Below the pieces are notes generated by a model, which was not told the DNA's origin, did no database searches, and worked only from the letters and a program-made list of their open reading frames with translations. From the IMG/VR virus record IMGVR_UViG_3300021185_003104, positions 1 through 25,549 of that record: 25,549 nucleotides of DNA, one strand, 5' to 3'. The translations under genes and the position numbers were made by a program. Below are positions 14,374 through 22,159 of this stretch, piece after piece (positions within the stretch are counted from its first letter, which is position 1; the number at the start of each line of letters is the position of its first letter). This DNA comes from a virus.

Positions 14374-16158
14374 ATGATAATGTTACCTAAGAGAAAAAAT
14401 AAAAGAACCCTAACGTATGGACAATGTAAGTTGGAGGTTTCTAAATGGAATTCATTTACATCTTTAAACAAAAACGACCCAGCTATTATAATGAAAATAA
14501 AAAAGAAGGGTTGGGATGAGTTATTATCTCATTGGCCTCAACCATTTTCAAAAAAAAATCCAAAATGGACATATGAACGATGTAAAGAAGAAGTTTCTAA
14601 AATGGTTTATTTAAATGAATTACAGGGAACTTCAGTAGTAAATGTATTAAGAACAAATGGATGGTTTGATGAGTTAACATCTCATTTGATTAGAGTTATA
14701 AATCGACCATATACAAAAGATGATTGTATTAAAGAAGCTAAAAAATATAACAGAAGAGTAGATTTTCAGAACAATTCAAACGGTCAATATCATAAAGCAT
14801 TAAATGAAGGGTGGATGGATGACATATGTGAACATATGGCCAAATCAAATCACGAAAAACGATATACCAAAGAAGAAATATCAGAATCTGCTCGTAAGTG
14901 GAAAAATCAAAGAGATTGGCTTAACAATGAACCAGCTATTTTTAAATGCGCTAAAGGTTACATAAAACCAAACAGCTCTAATGAAGATAAAGAGTTTTGG
15001 AAAGAGTGTATATCTCATATGGAGTATATATTTAAACCAAATGGATATTGGACATATGAAAAATGTAAACCGATTGCATTAAGTTATAATGATAGAAGAA
15101 TTTTCCATAAAGAACAAAAAGAAGTTTACAAAGTTATTCAGAGGGATGGTTGGGATGATTTACTTCAACATATGATATGGACAACCCCAAGCGGTAACAC
15201 ACGATATACTGATGGATATTTTGATGATAAAGAAAAAGCAAGAGAAGAAGCTCTAAAATATAATACGAGAACTCAAATTTCTGAAAAATGTCCTTACGCT
15301 TATAATACAATACGAAAAAACGGATGGGAAGATGAATTGTTTTCTCATATGAAAAGACATGCCACCAATAAACCAAGACAAATTTATGTGTTTTATTGGA
15401 GTGATATGTCTGCCTATGTTGGTCAAAGTTGTAATTGGAAACGAAGGTATAATTACCATCTTAAAAAAGGTCCTGTATTTAATCATATACAAAAAACAGG
15501 TGAACAGCCTATTTTTAAAATTTTAACCAAAAGACCTGTTAAGGAAGAGAATACTCCTAAGTATGAAGATAAGTGGATGAACCACTATGAATCATTAGGA
15601 TATACAATGTTAAATTCAGCACCAGCCGGTTCACTTGGTGGAAAAAGGTCAGTATGGACTAAAGAAAATATTTGGAATATTGTTTCTAAGTGTAGTTCTA
15701 TGACTGAATTTTATAAAGCTACGAATTCAAACTGTATTCAGACGTGTTATCAAATGGGTATATATGATGATATTGTTGATAAATTAAAATCAGAAACCGA
15801 TGGCAAGTGGTACATAGGAGGATGGACGATTGAAAATGCATTGGAAGAAGCAAAAAAATATACTTTAGTCTCTAAGTTTCAAAAGGCATGTAGCGGTGGA
15901 TTTAAATGTTTGAACAGAAATGGTTTATTAAAAGTTGCTTTTCCCAAAACATCAAATGAACTAAAAGAAGAATATTACAACAATAAAGAAAATTGTAGAA
16001 CGGCAGCTTTAGAATGTAAAACTCGTTATGAGTTTTCTAAGAAACATAATCGATTTTATAGAACTGCCTGTAAAAATGATTGGATGGATGAAATATCTAA
16101 ACATATGGTAAAATCATTATCAAAAACAAAAAATAAAGTAAATCATTCATTTTGGTAA
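14374..16158 (+). CDS. GIY-YIG homing endonuclease with nine DNA-binding-type repeats
   Basis: The product has 594 residues. A GIY-YIG nuclease domain is seen at about 336-423: IYVFYWSDMSAYVGQS (Y338; Y348-V-G350), R357/R358 in NWKRRYNYHL, and a candidate metal-binding Glu (E398) in KYEDKWMNHYESLGY. Around it are nine copies of a module of about 45 residues following 'yT.e.c..ea.ky..r..f......y......gW.del..Hm', at about 12-54, 64-104, 112-155, 163-216, 225-267, 281-326, 427-471, 483-523 and 535-578. They probably recognise DNA. It starts three bases after the polymerase stop and is flanked by duplicate polymerase 3' ends, so it is a mobile gene inserted there. It has no promoter of its own that I can see. 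Confidence 0.85.
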   Translation: MIMLPKRKNKRTLTYGQCKLEVSKWNSFTSLNKNDPAIIMKIKKKGWDELLSHWPQPFSKKNPKWTYERCKEEVSKMVYLNELQGTSVVNVLRTNGWFDELTSHLIRVINRPYTKDDCIKEAKKYNRRVDFQNNSNGQYHKALNEGWMDDICEHMAKSNHEKRYTKEEISESARKWKNQRDWLNNEPAIFKCAKGYIKPNSSNEDKEFWKECISHMEYIFKPNGYWTYEKCKPIALSYNDRRIFHKEQKEVYKVIQRDGWDDLLQHMIWTTPSGNTRYTDGYFDDKEKAREEALKYNTRTQISEKCPYAYNTIRKNGWEDELFSHMKRHATNKPRQIYVFYWSDMSAYVGQSCNWKRRYNYHLKKGPVFNHIQKTGEQPIFKILTKRPVKEENTPKYEDKWMNHYESLGYTMLNSAPAGSLGGKRSVWTKENIWNIVSKCSSMTEFYKATNSNCIQTCYQMGIYDDIVDKLKSETDGKWYIGGWTIENALEEAKKYTLVSKFQKACSGGFKCLNRNGLLKVAFPKTSNELKEEYYNNKENCRTAALECKTRYEFSKKHNRFYRTACKNDWMDEISKHMVKSLSKTKNKVNHSFW

Positions 16159-16161
16159 ATA

Positions 16162-16225
16162 CGTTCTCGAAAGTTATGGATTTCGTGTCAAAGCAGATTG
16201 GGGTAGTGATTATGGAAAAGTTTAA
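16162..16225 (+). pseudogene. orphan polymerase C-terminal remnant (right copy)
   Basis: The 64-bp second copy of the polymerase end would encode VLESYGFRVKADWGSDYGKV and a stop. It lies after the endonuclease stop (16158) with no start codon. It is immediately followed by a TATTTATA motif, which suggests this was the original junction between polymerase and nuclease genes. Confidence 0.85.
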
Positions 16226-16233
16226 TATTTATA
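16226..16233 (+). promoter_or_regulatory. TATTTATA motif upstream of secreted nuclease
   Basis: TATTTATA begins directly after the orphan polymerase stop codon, 25 bp upstream of ATG 16259. An AAGGAA is placed as a possible ribosome site. A likely promoter that separates replication genes from the following module. Confidence 0.5.
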
Positions 16234-16258
16234 TATACATTAAAAAATAAGGAAAAAT

Positions 16259-16870
16259 ATGAAATTATTTAAAATATTACTGCTCTCATGTATCATGTTC
16301 GGATGTGAAGCAGAACAAATCGTTGCACAAGACCTAAGAGAAGAGGTGATTGTTGAAAACCAAGTTTTTAAAGTTTGGTACAATGAAGTAAAAGAACAAC
16401 CAGTAAAATTGATTTATACATCTACTAATAGACCAAAAAATGTTGATAGAGGTTCAATGAACTTTTATAAAGAATCAGATTATCATACTTCAGACAATGC
16501 TGATTATTATGCAAATGTATGGGATAAAGGACATCTTGCTCCAGCAGCAACATATTCGGATTCTAAAGAAAATCTACGACAAACATTTTCGTTTTTAAAT
16601 TGTGCTCTACAAGACCAATATCTAAACAGAGGTGAGTGGAGATTATTAGAAGAACAAGAAAGAGAATGGGATGATGAACAAAATTTAAGAATTATAGTTG
16701 AACTAATTTGGGAAGATGGATATGAAATTCTACCATCAGGTGGACATATTCCAACTCATATGAGTAAAACAATTTACTTTGAAGAAGATGGAACTTGTAG
16801 AAAGTTTGTATTTCCAAATTCTTCACCAACACAAGGTTGGGAAGAATATGAGGTAGAGTGTACTAATTAA
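16259..16870 (+). CDS. secreted DNA/RNA non-specific endonuclease, probable lipoprotein
   Basis: The product has 203 residues. The N-terminus MKLFKILLLSCIMFGC has a positive start, a hydrophobic core and a lipobox-like MFGC (C16), so it is probably exported and possibly lipidated. The nuclease core follows the NUC/Serratia-nuclease pattern: ANVWDKGHLAPAATYS (DRGH-like, catalytic H92), then FSFLNCALQDQYLNRGEWRLLEE split as FLN (N114) and LNRGEW (metal-ligand N123), with E131. The catalytic Arg of DRGH is Lys. It would degrade nucleic acid outside the cytoplasm. Roles could be salvage, exclusion of competing phage DNA, or virion-associated activity. The context (fibre genes next) does not decide. 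Confidence 0.8.
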   Translation: MKLFKILLLSCIMFGCEAEQIVAQDLREEVIVENQVFKVWYNEVKEQPVKLIYTSTNRPKNVDRGSMNFYKESDYHTSDNADYYANVWDKGHLAPAATYSDSKENLRQTFSFLNCALQDQYLNRGEWRLLEEQEREWDDEQNLRIIVELIWEDGYEILPSGGHIPTHMSKTIYFEEDGTCRKFVFPNSSPTQGWEEYEVECTN

Positions 16871-16878
16871 TATTTATA
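16871..16878 (+). promoter_or_regulatory. TATTTATA motif upstream of fibre genes
   Basis: TATTTATA starts at the nuclease stop codon and lies 19 bp before ATG 16898, with a strong AGGAG at 16885-16889. A likely promoter for the two fibre or adhesin genes. Confidence 0.5.
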
Positions 16879-16897
16879 CTAAAGAGGAGATTTAATT

Positions 16898-17389
16898 ATG
16901 GCTTTCAACTTTCCTGATGGAGCATCAAGTGGACAAACCCATACTGCAAGTAATGGTACGGTTTATCGTTATAATGGAACAACATGGATAGTTGATTCTG
17001 CGGCTACTACGACAACTTTTGATTCAAAATATTTAAACACAACAGGTGATGGTGTAGTAAGTGGTTCAGTACTAAGAAATTTAGATGGAACTGGTGTATT
17101 AAGTGGTTCAATCGTATCTCAATTACCAAATGGAGTAATTAGTGGTTCAACTCAAATCACAGATGGTAGTGGAATACTTTCAGGTTCAGTTGCGGCACAA
17201 TTACCAAGTGGTACTATTAGTGGTTCAACTCAAATAACAAATGGTAGTAATATCATTAGTGGTTCAAATCAGATAGCAAGTTTAGGATATGTGAGTTCAT
17301 CAACAGTAGATACGATACAAGTGATGACAACTGCTTCTTATCAAGCAATTACACCAGTTAGTGGTACTTTATATATCATACAAGGATAA
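16898..17389 (+). CDS. tail-fibre-like protein with SGS repeats
   Basis: The product has 163 residues. The N-terminus (FNFPDGASSGQTHTASNGTV, YRYNGTTWIVD) resembles fibre or virion proteins that bind the baseplate or head surface. Residues about 45-130 are a repeat with the pattern 'SGSt.QitdGsgilSGSvaaQLP.G.i', recurring about every 20 residues, as in trimeric beta-helical fibre shafts. It is preceded by AGGAG at 16885-16889. The next gene starts two bases after its stop, so the pair probably assembles together. Identification is by composition and repeat style. Confidence 0.72.
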   Translation: MAFNFPDGASSGQTHTASNGTVYRYNGTTWIVDSAATTTTFDSKYLNTTGDGVVSGSVLRNLDGTGVLSGSIVSQLPNGVISGSTQITDGSGILSGSVAAQLPSGTISGSTQITNGSNIISGSNQIASLGYVSSSTVDTIQVMTTASYQAITPVSGTLYIIQG

Positions 17390-17391
17390 TA

Positions 17392-18255
17392 ATGGATAGA
17401 AGAATTAATACTGCACAAGGCATTAATTTTAATAATGTTTCGGTGGATGGTGTTTATTATAATAACGAACACATCTGGCCAACAGGTAGTGCTTCAACTC
17501 CTTGGTCACCAAGTTCCGATATAACAACAGCATTGTGGTTAGATGCATCAGATACAACAAGTTATACATTAAGTGGAACAACTCTTAATACTGTAACTGA
17601 TAAAGCAGGTAACTTTAGTGTTACTATTGATAGTACACCAACACGAGTATCAAATGATTTAAATAGTTTGAATGTTTGGGATTTTAATGGAAGTGAAAGT
17701 TTAATAACGAATTCAGGTCCATGGGCAAGTAGTGGTAATCATTGGGCTATTGGTGTATTTGAATGGCATAATATTGATAGTACAAAAGATTCATTTTGGA
17801 GTGCAGATGGTACAAGAACTTATGCACTAAGTGCTCGTGGTTCAAATAGTTGGCTTGGTGAAATAGATTATGATGGTTCAAATACTATCGTTAGTGGTGT
17901 TGCTAAAAATGATTTTACAGTAAGTATATCATCAAATACTTGGACACTCGTATCACTTGTATTCAATAAAACAGGTAACCAAATATTTGGTAGATTAAAT
18001 GGTACACTTAGAACATCTACTCATTCTTATAGTAATTCTATGACTTCAAATGTATCAGATGTTAGAATGATGAGAAATCGTACAGGTAAAAAATTAAATG
18101 GTAGAATGGCAGAGTATTTCCATGTAGCAGGAGTTCCTGGTAGTGGTGGTACAAATATAGATGATGTTATAAAAGCAGAAGGATATCTTGCACATAAATG
18201 GGGATTAACAAGTTCCCTACCAAGTGACCATACATATAAGAATTCGGCACCTTAA
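17392..18255 (+). CDS. LamG-like adhesin / receptor-binding fibre protein
   Basis: The product has 287 residues. The N-terminal 30 residues (INTAQGINFNNVSVDGVYYN) look like a docking segment. From about residue 40 the sequence is a concanavalin-like (LamG) domain starting DITTALWLDASDTTSYTLSG, typical of surface adhesins. The end GYLAHKWGLTSSLPSDHTYK is the characteristic C-terminus of these domains. It would bind host-surface glycans as a fibre tip. It follows the SGS-repeat protein by two bases. Its last part lies within a 97-bp tandem duplication whose second copy is non-coding for this protein. Confidence 0.75.
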   Translation: MDRRINTAQGINFNNVSVDGVYYNNEHIWPTGSASTPWSPSSDITTALWLDASDTTSYTLSGTTLNTVTDKAGNFSVTIDSTPTRVSNDLNSLNVWDFNGSESLITNSGPWASSGNHWAIGVFEWHNIDSTKDSFWSADGTRTYALSARGSNSWLGEIDYDGSNTIVSGVAKNDFTVSISSNTWTLVSLVFNKTGNQIFGRLNGTLRTSTHSYSNSMTSNVSDVRMMRNRTGKKLNGRMAEYFHVAGVPGSGGTNIDDVIKAEGYLAHKWGLTSSLPSDHTYKNSAP

Positions 18256-18263
18256 TATTTATA
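18256..18263 (+). promoter_or_regulatory. TATTTATA motif, first duplicated copy
   Basis: Placed right after the adhesin stop. Transcripts from here would have a leader of about 100 nt containing the aborted 11-codon frame 18270-18305 before the 830-residue gene. Confidence 0.45.
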
Positions 18264-18269
18264 GTATAG

Positions 18270-18305
18270 ATGGATTATAAAATCTTGCACATAAATGGGG
18301 ATTAA
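18270..18305 (+). pseudogene. aborted 11-codon start copy of the 830-residue gene
   Basis: The duplication carries the start MDYK of the gene at 18367 into the first copy, where it reads MDYKILHINGD and stops. It is either a dead remnant or a short upstream reading frame. Confidence 0.6.
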
Positions 18306-18352
18306 CAAGTTCCCTACCAAGTGACCATACATATAAGAATTCGGCACCTTAA

Positions 18353-18360
18353 TATTTATA
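18353..18360 (+). promoter_or_regulatory. TATTTATA motif, second duplicated copy
   Basis: This copy ends only 6 bp before ATG 18367. If it acts as a -10-like element the transcript would be leaderless or nearly so. Confidence 0.45.
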
Positions 18361-18366
18361 GTATAG

Positions 18367-20859
18367 ATGGATTATAAAAAAGTAATAGATAAGTTAGTAA
18401 GAGAACTCTCATATAGGGTAGGTATCCCTGATGTAGAAAATAAAGAACACCAATCAATCATGTCTGAGATTCTTTCAGAATGGGGTGAGTATGATGTAAA
18501 AGAAACTATCTTTGAATTTCTAACTAATGAAGATGATACTGAAGGTGAAGATAAAGATTATGCTCACATTGGTAACGGATTTTATGTAAAGAAGGGTGAT
18601 GAGAAAAAAGATGGTGCTAAAAAATACAAGAAGGATGACAGTGGAAAACTAAAAGCGGTATCTGATTCTGATTATGAAAAAGAAAAGCAAAAACAAGGAG
18701 AAGAAGGAGAAGAAGCTGCTAAAGATTCGGAACAAAACTCAAGTGGTGATGGAAGTTCACCAGAAGAAGAAAAGGAAAAACAAGATTCTATAAAGAAAAC
18801 TTTTAATACTCCATCTCAAAAAGCTCAAAGAAAAAAAGAAAAAGAAATTGGAGATAAAATCCAAAAAGAAAAAGAAGATAGTCAATCTGATAAAAAAGAA
18901 TCTAAACCTAAAAAAGAATTTCCAAAAAAGGCATTAAATAATAAATGGGAAGGCAAAACAACAGAAGAGATTATTGATTCTGTTTCTACTTCAAATGACC
19001 CTAAAGTTATTCCAACAAAAGGTCCTTCAGATGTAGCAAAAAGAACATTAGAATCAAGAAAGGTTGCTTTTGGTGGTAAAGCTGGAAAGGGAGGTGGTGA
19101 TACTACTATTCAAGAAGAAATGACTAATATGGGTAGAGAGATTGTATTTGGAAACCCTAACATTACAAAAGAAGAATTAGCAGAAAAAATATCAGAAAGA
19201 GTAAAACAAGAGTTTCCTGATAGTAAGGTTGCTGGAAATGCTTCAAAACTTAAAAAACTATCTAATGCTTCAGTAGCAGGATTTGGTTCAGCTAAAAAAA
19301 TACAAAGTAATCCAAAATTTGATTTTAATCCAAACCAACCAGATGGATATCCATCAAATACTACTGATGGTATTCTTGTTAGAGATACCTTAGCAACTCA
19401 ACTTAGAGAAGCAGAAGAATCAGGTGACCAAGAATCGATTGACCATGCTAAAAATGAATTATATGAATTCCAAAAAAACGCAGCAGATAAATCTATTACT
19501 GGTAAAGAAGGTGATGCTGATACTATTGTAATTTACAAAGATAGTAAAGGTAGAGATAGAGTTTGTTATATTTCAAATAAACAATCTTTAAATGACCAAC
19601 AATCAAGTGGTACAATTGGTAGTTCTAAAAAATCACTTACATTTGCAGCCACGAGATTGGGGTTATCTGAAAACGAAAAACAAGATGTACTTACTATTGC
19701 TCAAGAACAATTTGATAAAGCGAATCAATTTGATGAAACATTTGCTCAAGGAGTTAAAGCAGCAGTTGAAAAACATAAAGAAAAATTATCTACACCACAG
19801 GCTCAAAAAGCTATGGCTAAAGCAGCACAAGCATTAAGTGGAAGAAGTAAGTTAGGTAAACCGAATAGTAAACTAACCCCTGCAGAAAAGAAAAAGAAAG
19901 AAAGTTATATAACTGATTCATTGAAGAAACCAGAAGTTCAAGCACATCTATTAGGATTAGAAGGGCCTCCGAATGATGATACTACTTCCAAAGAATACAA
20001 AAAATGGAAAAAGGATACAAGTGAACAATTCAAAGTAAATGGTGGTGAGTATTCAAATGAACAAATAACACACTCAGCTACAATGGTAACTGGTACTGGT
20101 GGTATTTCAAGAGGAAATCATCTTAGGACAAATGAAAAAGTAACTATTGTATCGAGAGATGTGCATTCTAAAATGAAAAAATTGATAGATAGTGGATTGA
20201 GTAAAGAAGAAGCTGCTTCAAAACTTAAAAAACAATTTGATAAACCAGATAAGAAGGGTGATGTAATGTATGGTGGAGTATTTGATGAATCTGATTTAAT
20301 TGAATTATATGAAAATGATGGTTTGAGGGATATGGAAACTTCTGAAAGACAACGAGGTGAGGATATCAAAAAAATGCAAACTGAAACCGTATCAAGATTA
20401 GTTGAAAAAGATAAAGAAGAAGGACACACTCCTCCACCTGTAAATGGTAAGAGAACACAAGCTTATGTTGCTGGGTTCTTTGATAGGGTACATATTACAC
20501 AAAATGTAGGTGGTACTGCGGATGGTAGAAAACTTACTGAAATGGGAGAACACTCTGTATCACCAAAAGATTATAGAAATGCATTAGCTGTATCAACTGA
20601 GTTCCCAACAGAAGATGAATACCTAAAAGATAATCCTGATGGAGATTATAATAAAGCATTAGAAGAACATTTAATAGGAAATGTTACTGTTGAAGGTGTA
20701 GAACAAGAACTTCATTATGTATCTACTGATGGTAAGAAAAAACATATTGGAACGGATACCCATAGAACAGCTGGAAAAATATCTAAAGTAGCTGGTCAAT
20801 ATGGAAAAGATTTACAAGAACAATTAGCTATCCAATCTAAAAAATCTTTAAATAGTTAA
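18367..20859 (+). CDS. large charged protein of unknown function (possible virion protein)
   Basis: The product has 830 residues and is very rich in Lys, Glu and Asp. Residues 1-50 look like a folded helical head (VIDKLVRELSYRVGIPDVEN, EWGEYDVKETIFEFL). Residues about 60-95 contain YAHIGNGFYVKKGDEKKDG, then KYKKDDSGKLKAVSDSDY, a short motif I associate with phage structural proteins. About 95-190 is disordered. From about 190 to the end there are mixed helical blocks with no recognised catalytic motif (for example DTIVIYKDSKGRDRVCYISN, AYVAGFFDRVHITQNVGGTA). There is no Shine-Dalgarno, and its promoter-start region is duplicated. Being under a TATTTATA motif next to fibre genes suggests a late or virion protein. 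That is inference only. Confidence 0.7.
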   Translation: MDYKKVIDKLVRELSYRVGIPDVENKEHQSIMSEILSEWGEYDVKETIFEFLTNEDDTEGEDKDYAHIGNGFYVKKGDEKKDGAKKYKKDDSGKLKAVSDSDYEKEKQKQGEEGEEAAKDSEQNSSGDGSSPEEEKEKQDSIKKTFNTPSQKAQRKKEKEIGDKIQKEKEDSQSDKKESKPKKEFPKKALNNKWEGKTTEEIIDSVSTSNDPKVIPTKGPSDVAKRTLESRKVAFGGKAGKGGGDTTIQEEMTNMGREIVFGNPNITKEELAEKISERVKQEFPDSKVAGNASKLKKLSNASVAGFGSAKKIQSNPKFDFNPNQPDGYPSNTTDGILVRDTLATQLREAEESGDQESIDHAKNELYEFQKNAADKSITGKEGDADTIVIYKDSKGRDRVCYISNKQSLNDQQSSGTIGSSKKSLTFAATRLGLSENEKQDVLTIAQEQFDKANQFDETFAQGVKAAVEKHKEKLSTPQAQKAMAKAAQALSGRSKLGKPNSKLTPAEKKKKESYITDSLKKPEVQAHLLGLEGPPNDDTTSKEYKKWKKDTSEQFKVNGGEYSNEQITHSATMVTGTGGISRGNHLRTNEKVTIVSRDVHSKMKKLIDSGLSKEEAASKLKKQFDKPDKKGDVMYGGVFDESDLIELYENDGLRDMETSERQRGEDIKKMQTETVSRLVEKDKEEGHTPPPVNGKRTQAYVAGFFDRVHITQNVGGTADGRKLTEMGEHSVSPKDYRNALAVSTEFPTEDEYLKDNPDGDYNKALEEHLIGNVTVEGVEQELHYVSTDGKKKHIGTDTHRTAGKISKVAGQYGKDLQEQLAIQSKKSLNS

Positions 20860-20941
20860 TAGCCTAACCCCTCGTACATAACTCTAATTCGATGTACATT
20901 ACTTTTAGTTAATATTTTAACATTTTCGTAAAATCCAATTA
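20860..20941 (+). other. intergenic stretch with weak inverted repeats
   Basis: It holds GTACAT 20874-20879 with ATGTAC 20892-20897 (12-nt loop) and GTTAA 20908-20912 with TTAAC 20917-20921. Neither leads into a strong T run. It may be a weak terminator after the 830-residue gene. Confidence 0.3.
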
Positions 20942-20949
20942 TATTTATA
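20942..20949 (+). promoter_or_regulatory. TATTTATA motif upstream of 133-residue gene
   Basis: TATTTATA lies 28 bp upstream of ATG 20978. A probable promoter for the 133-residue gene and perhaps the methyltransferase. Confidence 0.45.
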
Positions 20950-20977
20950 TACTAAGAAAAGTGGGTTAAGAAAATAT

Positions 20978-21379
20978 ATGCAAACACAGTTACTTTGTAC
21001 ATTTACATCTAAGGCAGAGCTACAAGATACACTTCAACTTATTCGAGAAACATACCATATAGTTTATAACTATATTTATGTTCTGCAAAATAAGGGAAAC
21101 CTAGACGAGCTCTTTATTACCTATAATATAGATACATCTGTAAAACCAGATAGACCACTTCAGGATACTATTTTGGTTCATAGAAAGAAACAATCTAATA
21201 CTCTTTATACAATCAATGCACTTAACGAATTAGTTAAAGAAGAAAATAATGGTGTATTGGATAAAAAATTCTCAATAGATTGGACTAAATTTAAAAATTC
21301 AATAATTGTTACCAATGTAGAGGGAACAAAAAAGATTTCTACACGAATCTTCGAAGTGATAGAATTTAATCAAAAATAA
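20978..21379 (+). CDS. conserved-looking 133-residue protein, function unknown
   Basis: The product has 133 residues: MQTQLLCTFTSKAELQDTLQ at the N-terminus, an aromatic segment YHIVYNYIYVLQNKGNLDEL, and LYTINALNELVKEENNG near residue 80. The mixed alpha/beta pattern suggests a small globular protein. I have an impression of similar short proteins in other marine T4-like phages but cannot name a function. It is preceded by TATTTATA and followed by the methyltransferase after 30 bp. Confidence 0.7.
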   Translation: MQTQLLCTFTSKAELQDTLQLIRETYHIVYNYIYVLQNKGNLDELFITYNIDTSVKPDRPLQDTILVHRKKQSNTLYTINALNELVKEENNGVLDKKFSIDWTKFKNSIIVTNVEGTKKISTRIFEVIEFNQK

Positions 21380-21409
21380 AAAGTTTAATATTTAAACTAA
21401 ACAGGTTAC

Positions 21410-22096
21410 ATGACAGACTACTCAAAATTCATATCAGATGAATCATCTGAAACGAAGGCTCTTATAAATAAAATATTAAATCATCCTTTACTAAATGATG
21501 ATAACCGAAAATGGGTAAATCATAGAGATAGAGAATTTGATTGTTCCGATGGTGGGTGTATTGATTTTTATGAGGATACAATAGAACACTCAACTATGGG
21601 TGTAACTTATATTGTAAAATTACTTCAAAAATACAAACCAAAAAGAATATTAGAAGTTGGAATGAACGCTGGTTCATTTTCTATAATAGCAAAATTAACA
21701 TTAGGTGATGTAAAAGTTTATACAGTAGATAGAGTTTGGGAGTTTATTGAAAGAGCCGAACAAATCAATGAATTTTTCGATGAGAAACTAATCACTTTAT
21801 TCCATGGTAGTTCGGATACTCAAGAATTTAGAAATTGGACTAATAACTTTACTCCATATGATTTTGCATGGATTGATGGTAATCATACTGAAGAAACCTC
21901 AACCTTTGATATAGAAACAGCTATTATTAATAAAGTTCCAATAATTGGATGTGATGATTGTGGGCCTGTTATACCAACTGGTGTTTGGGATTCTGTAAAC
22001 AAATTATCTGATAGAGGGTTGGTAGAAATTGTATCTGAATCAAAAATAGAATCAGTTGTAGGTGCTATTACAATTGTAAAAAATTTAAGAAAATAA
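21410..22096 (+). CDS. class I SAM-dependent methyltransferase-like protein
   Basis: The product has 228 residues. The Rossmann-type SAM site is at 79-89 (RILEVGMNAGS, motif I), followed by VKVYTVDRVW (motif II acidic residue D107) and DFAWIDGNHTEE (motif IV-like, 151-162), then PIIGCDDCG. The layout matches the Methyltransf_24/cephalosporin-hydroxylase-like group, which acts on small molecules, sugars or proteins. The target is unknown. ATG is preceded by CAGGTTAC, resembling the junction before the PhyH gene, and by TATTTAAA, a one-base variant of the TATTTATA motif. It could work with the oxygenase and glycosyltransferase-like genes, but this is speculative. Confidence 0.78.
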   Translation: MTDYSKFISDESSETKALINKILNHPLLNDDNRKWVNHRDREFDCSDGGCIDFYEDTIEHSTMGVTYIVKLLQKYKPKRILEVGMNAGSFSIIAKLTLGDVKVYTVDRVWEFIERAEQINEFFDEKLITLFHGSSDTQEFRNWTNNFTPYDFAWIDGNHTEETSTFDIETAIINKVPIIGCDDCGPVIPTGVWDSVNKLSDRGLVEIVSESKIESVVGAITIVKNLRK

Positions 22097-22108
22097 TTCA
22101 CTTTTTGC

Positions 22109-22150
22109 TTGGATTTCTCATTTATTTTTCGTATATTTACATAGTAAATA
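22109..22150 (+). promoter_or_regulatory. Bacteroidota-type promoter 3 with overlapping palindrome
   Basis: TTGG 22109-22112, a 19-bp spacer, and TATATTTAC 22132-22140. The palindrome TATTTACATAGTAAATA spans 22134-22150. It drives the zincin gene at 22160. Confidence 0.8.
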
Positions 22151-22159
22151 AGATAAGAT

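Larger units (their letters stand above)
14307..16225 (+). mobile_element. homing-endonuclease insertion bounded by polymerase 3'-end copies
   Basis: The unit runs from one copy of the polymerase 3' end to the other and contains only the GIY-YIG gene. The left copy completes the polymerase. The right copy is an orphan with no start. This fits insertion within the polymerase 3' end by an element that brought its own replacement end, or duplication during repair after nuclease cleavage. Confidence 0.6.
18185..18379 (+). repeat. 97-bp tandem duplication covering adhesin end, promoter motif and next start
   Basis: Bases 18185-18282 equal 18282-18379 exactly, an offset of 97. Each copy holds the adhesin C-terminal codons, TATTTATA and ATGGATTATAAAA. 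Confidence 0.98.

Noticed and set aside
19592-19837. Open frame of 81 codons within the 830-residue gene, + strand
   Set aside because: Out-of-frame shadow of a continuous gene, with a composition (Leu/Lys/His/Gln) typical of shifted AT-rich codons.
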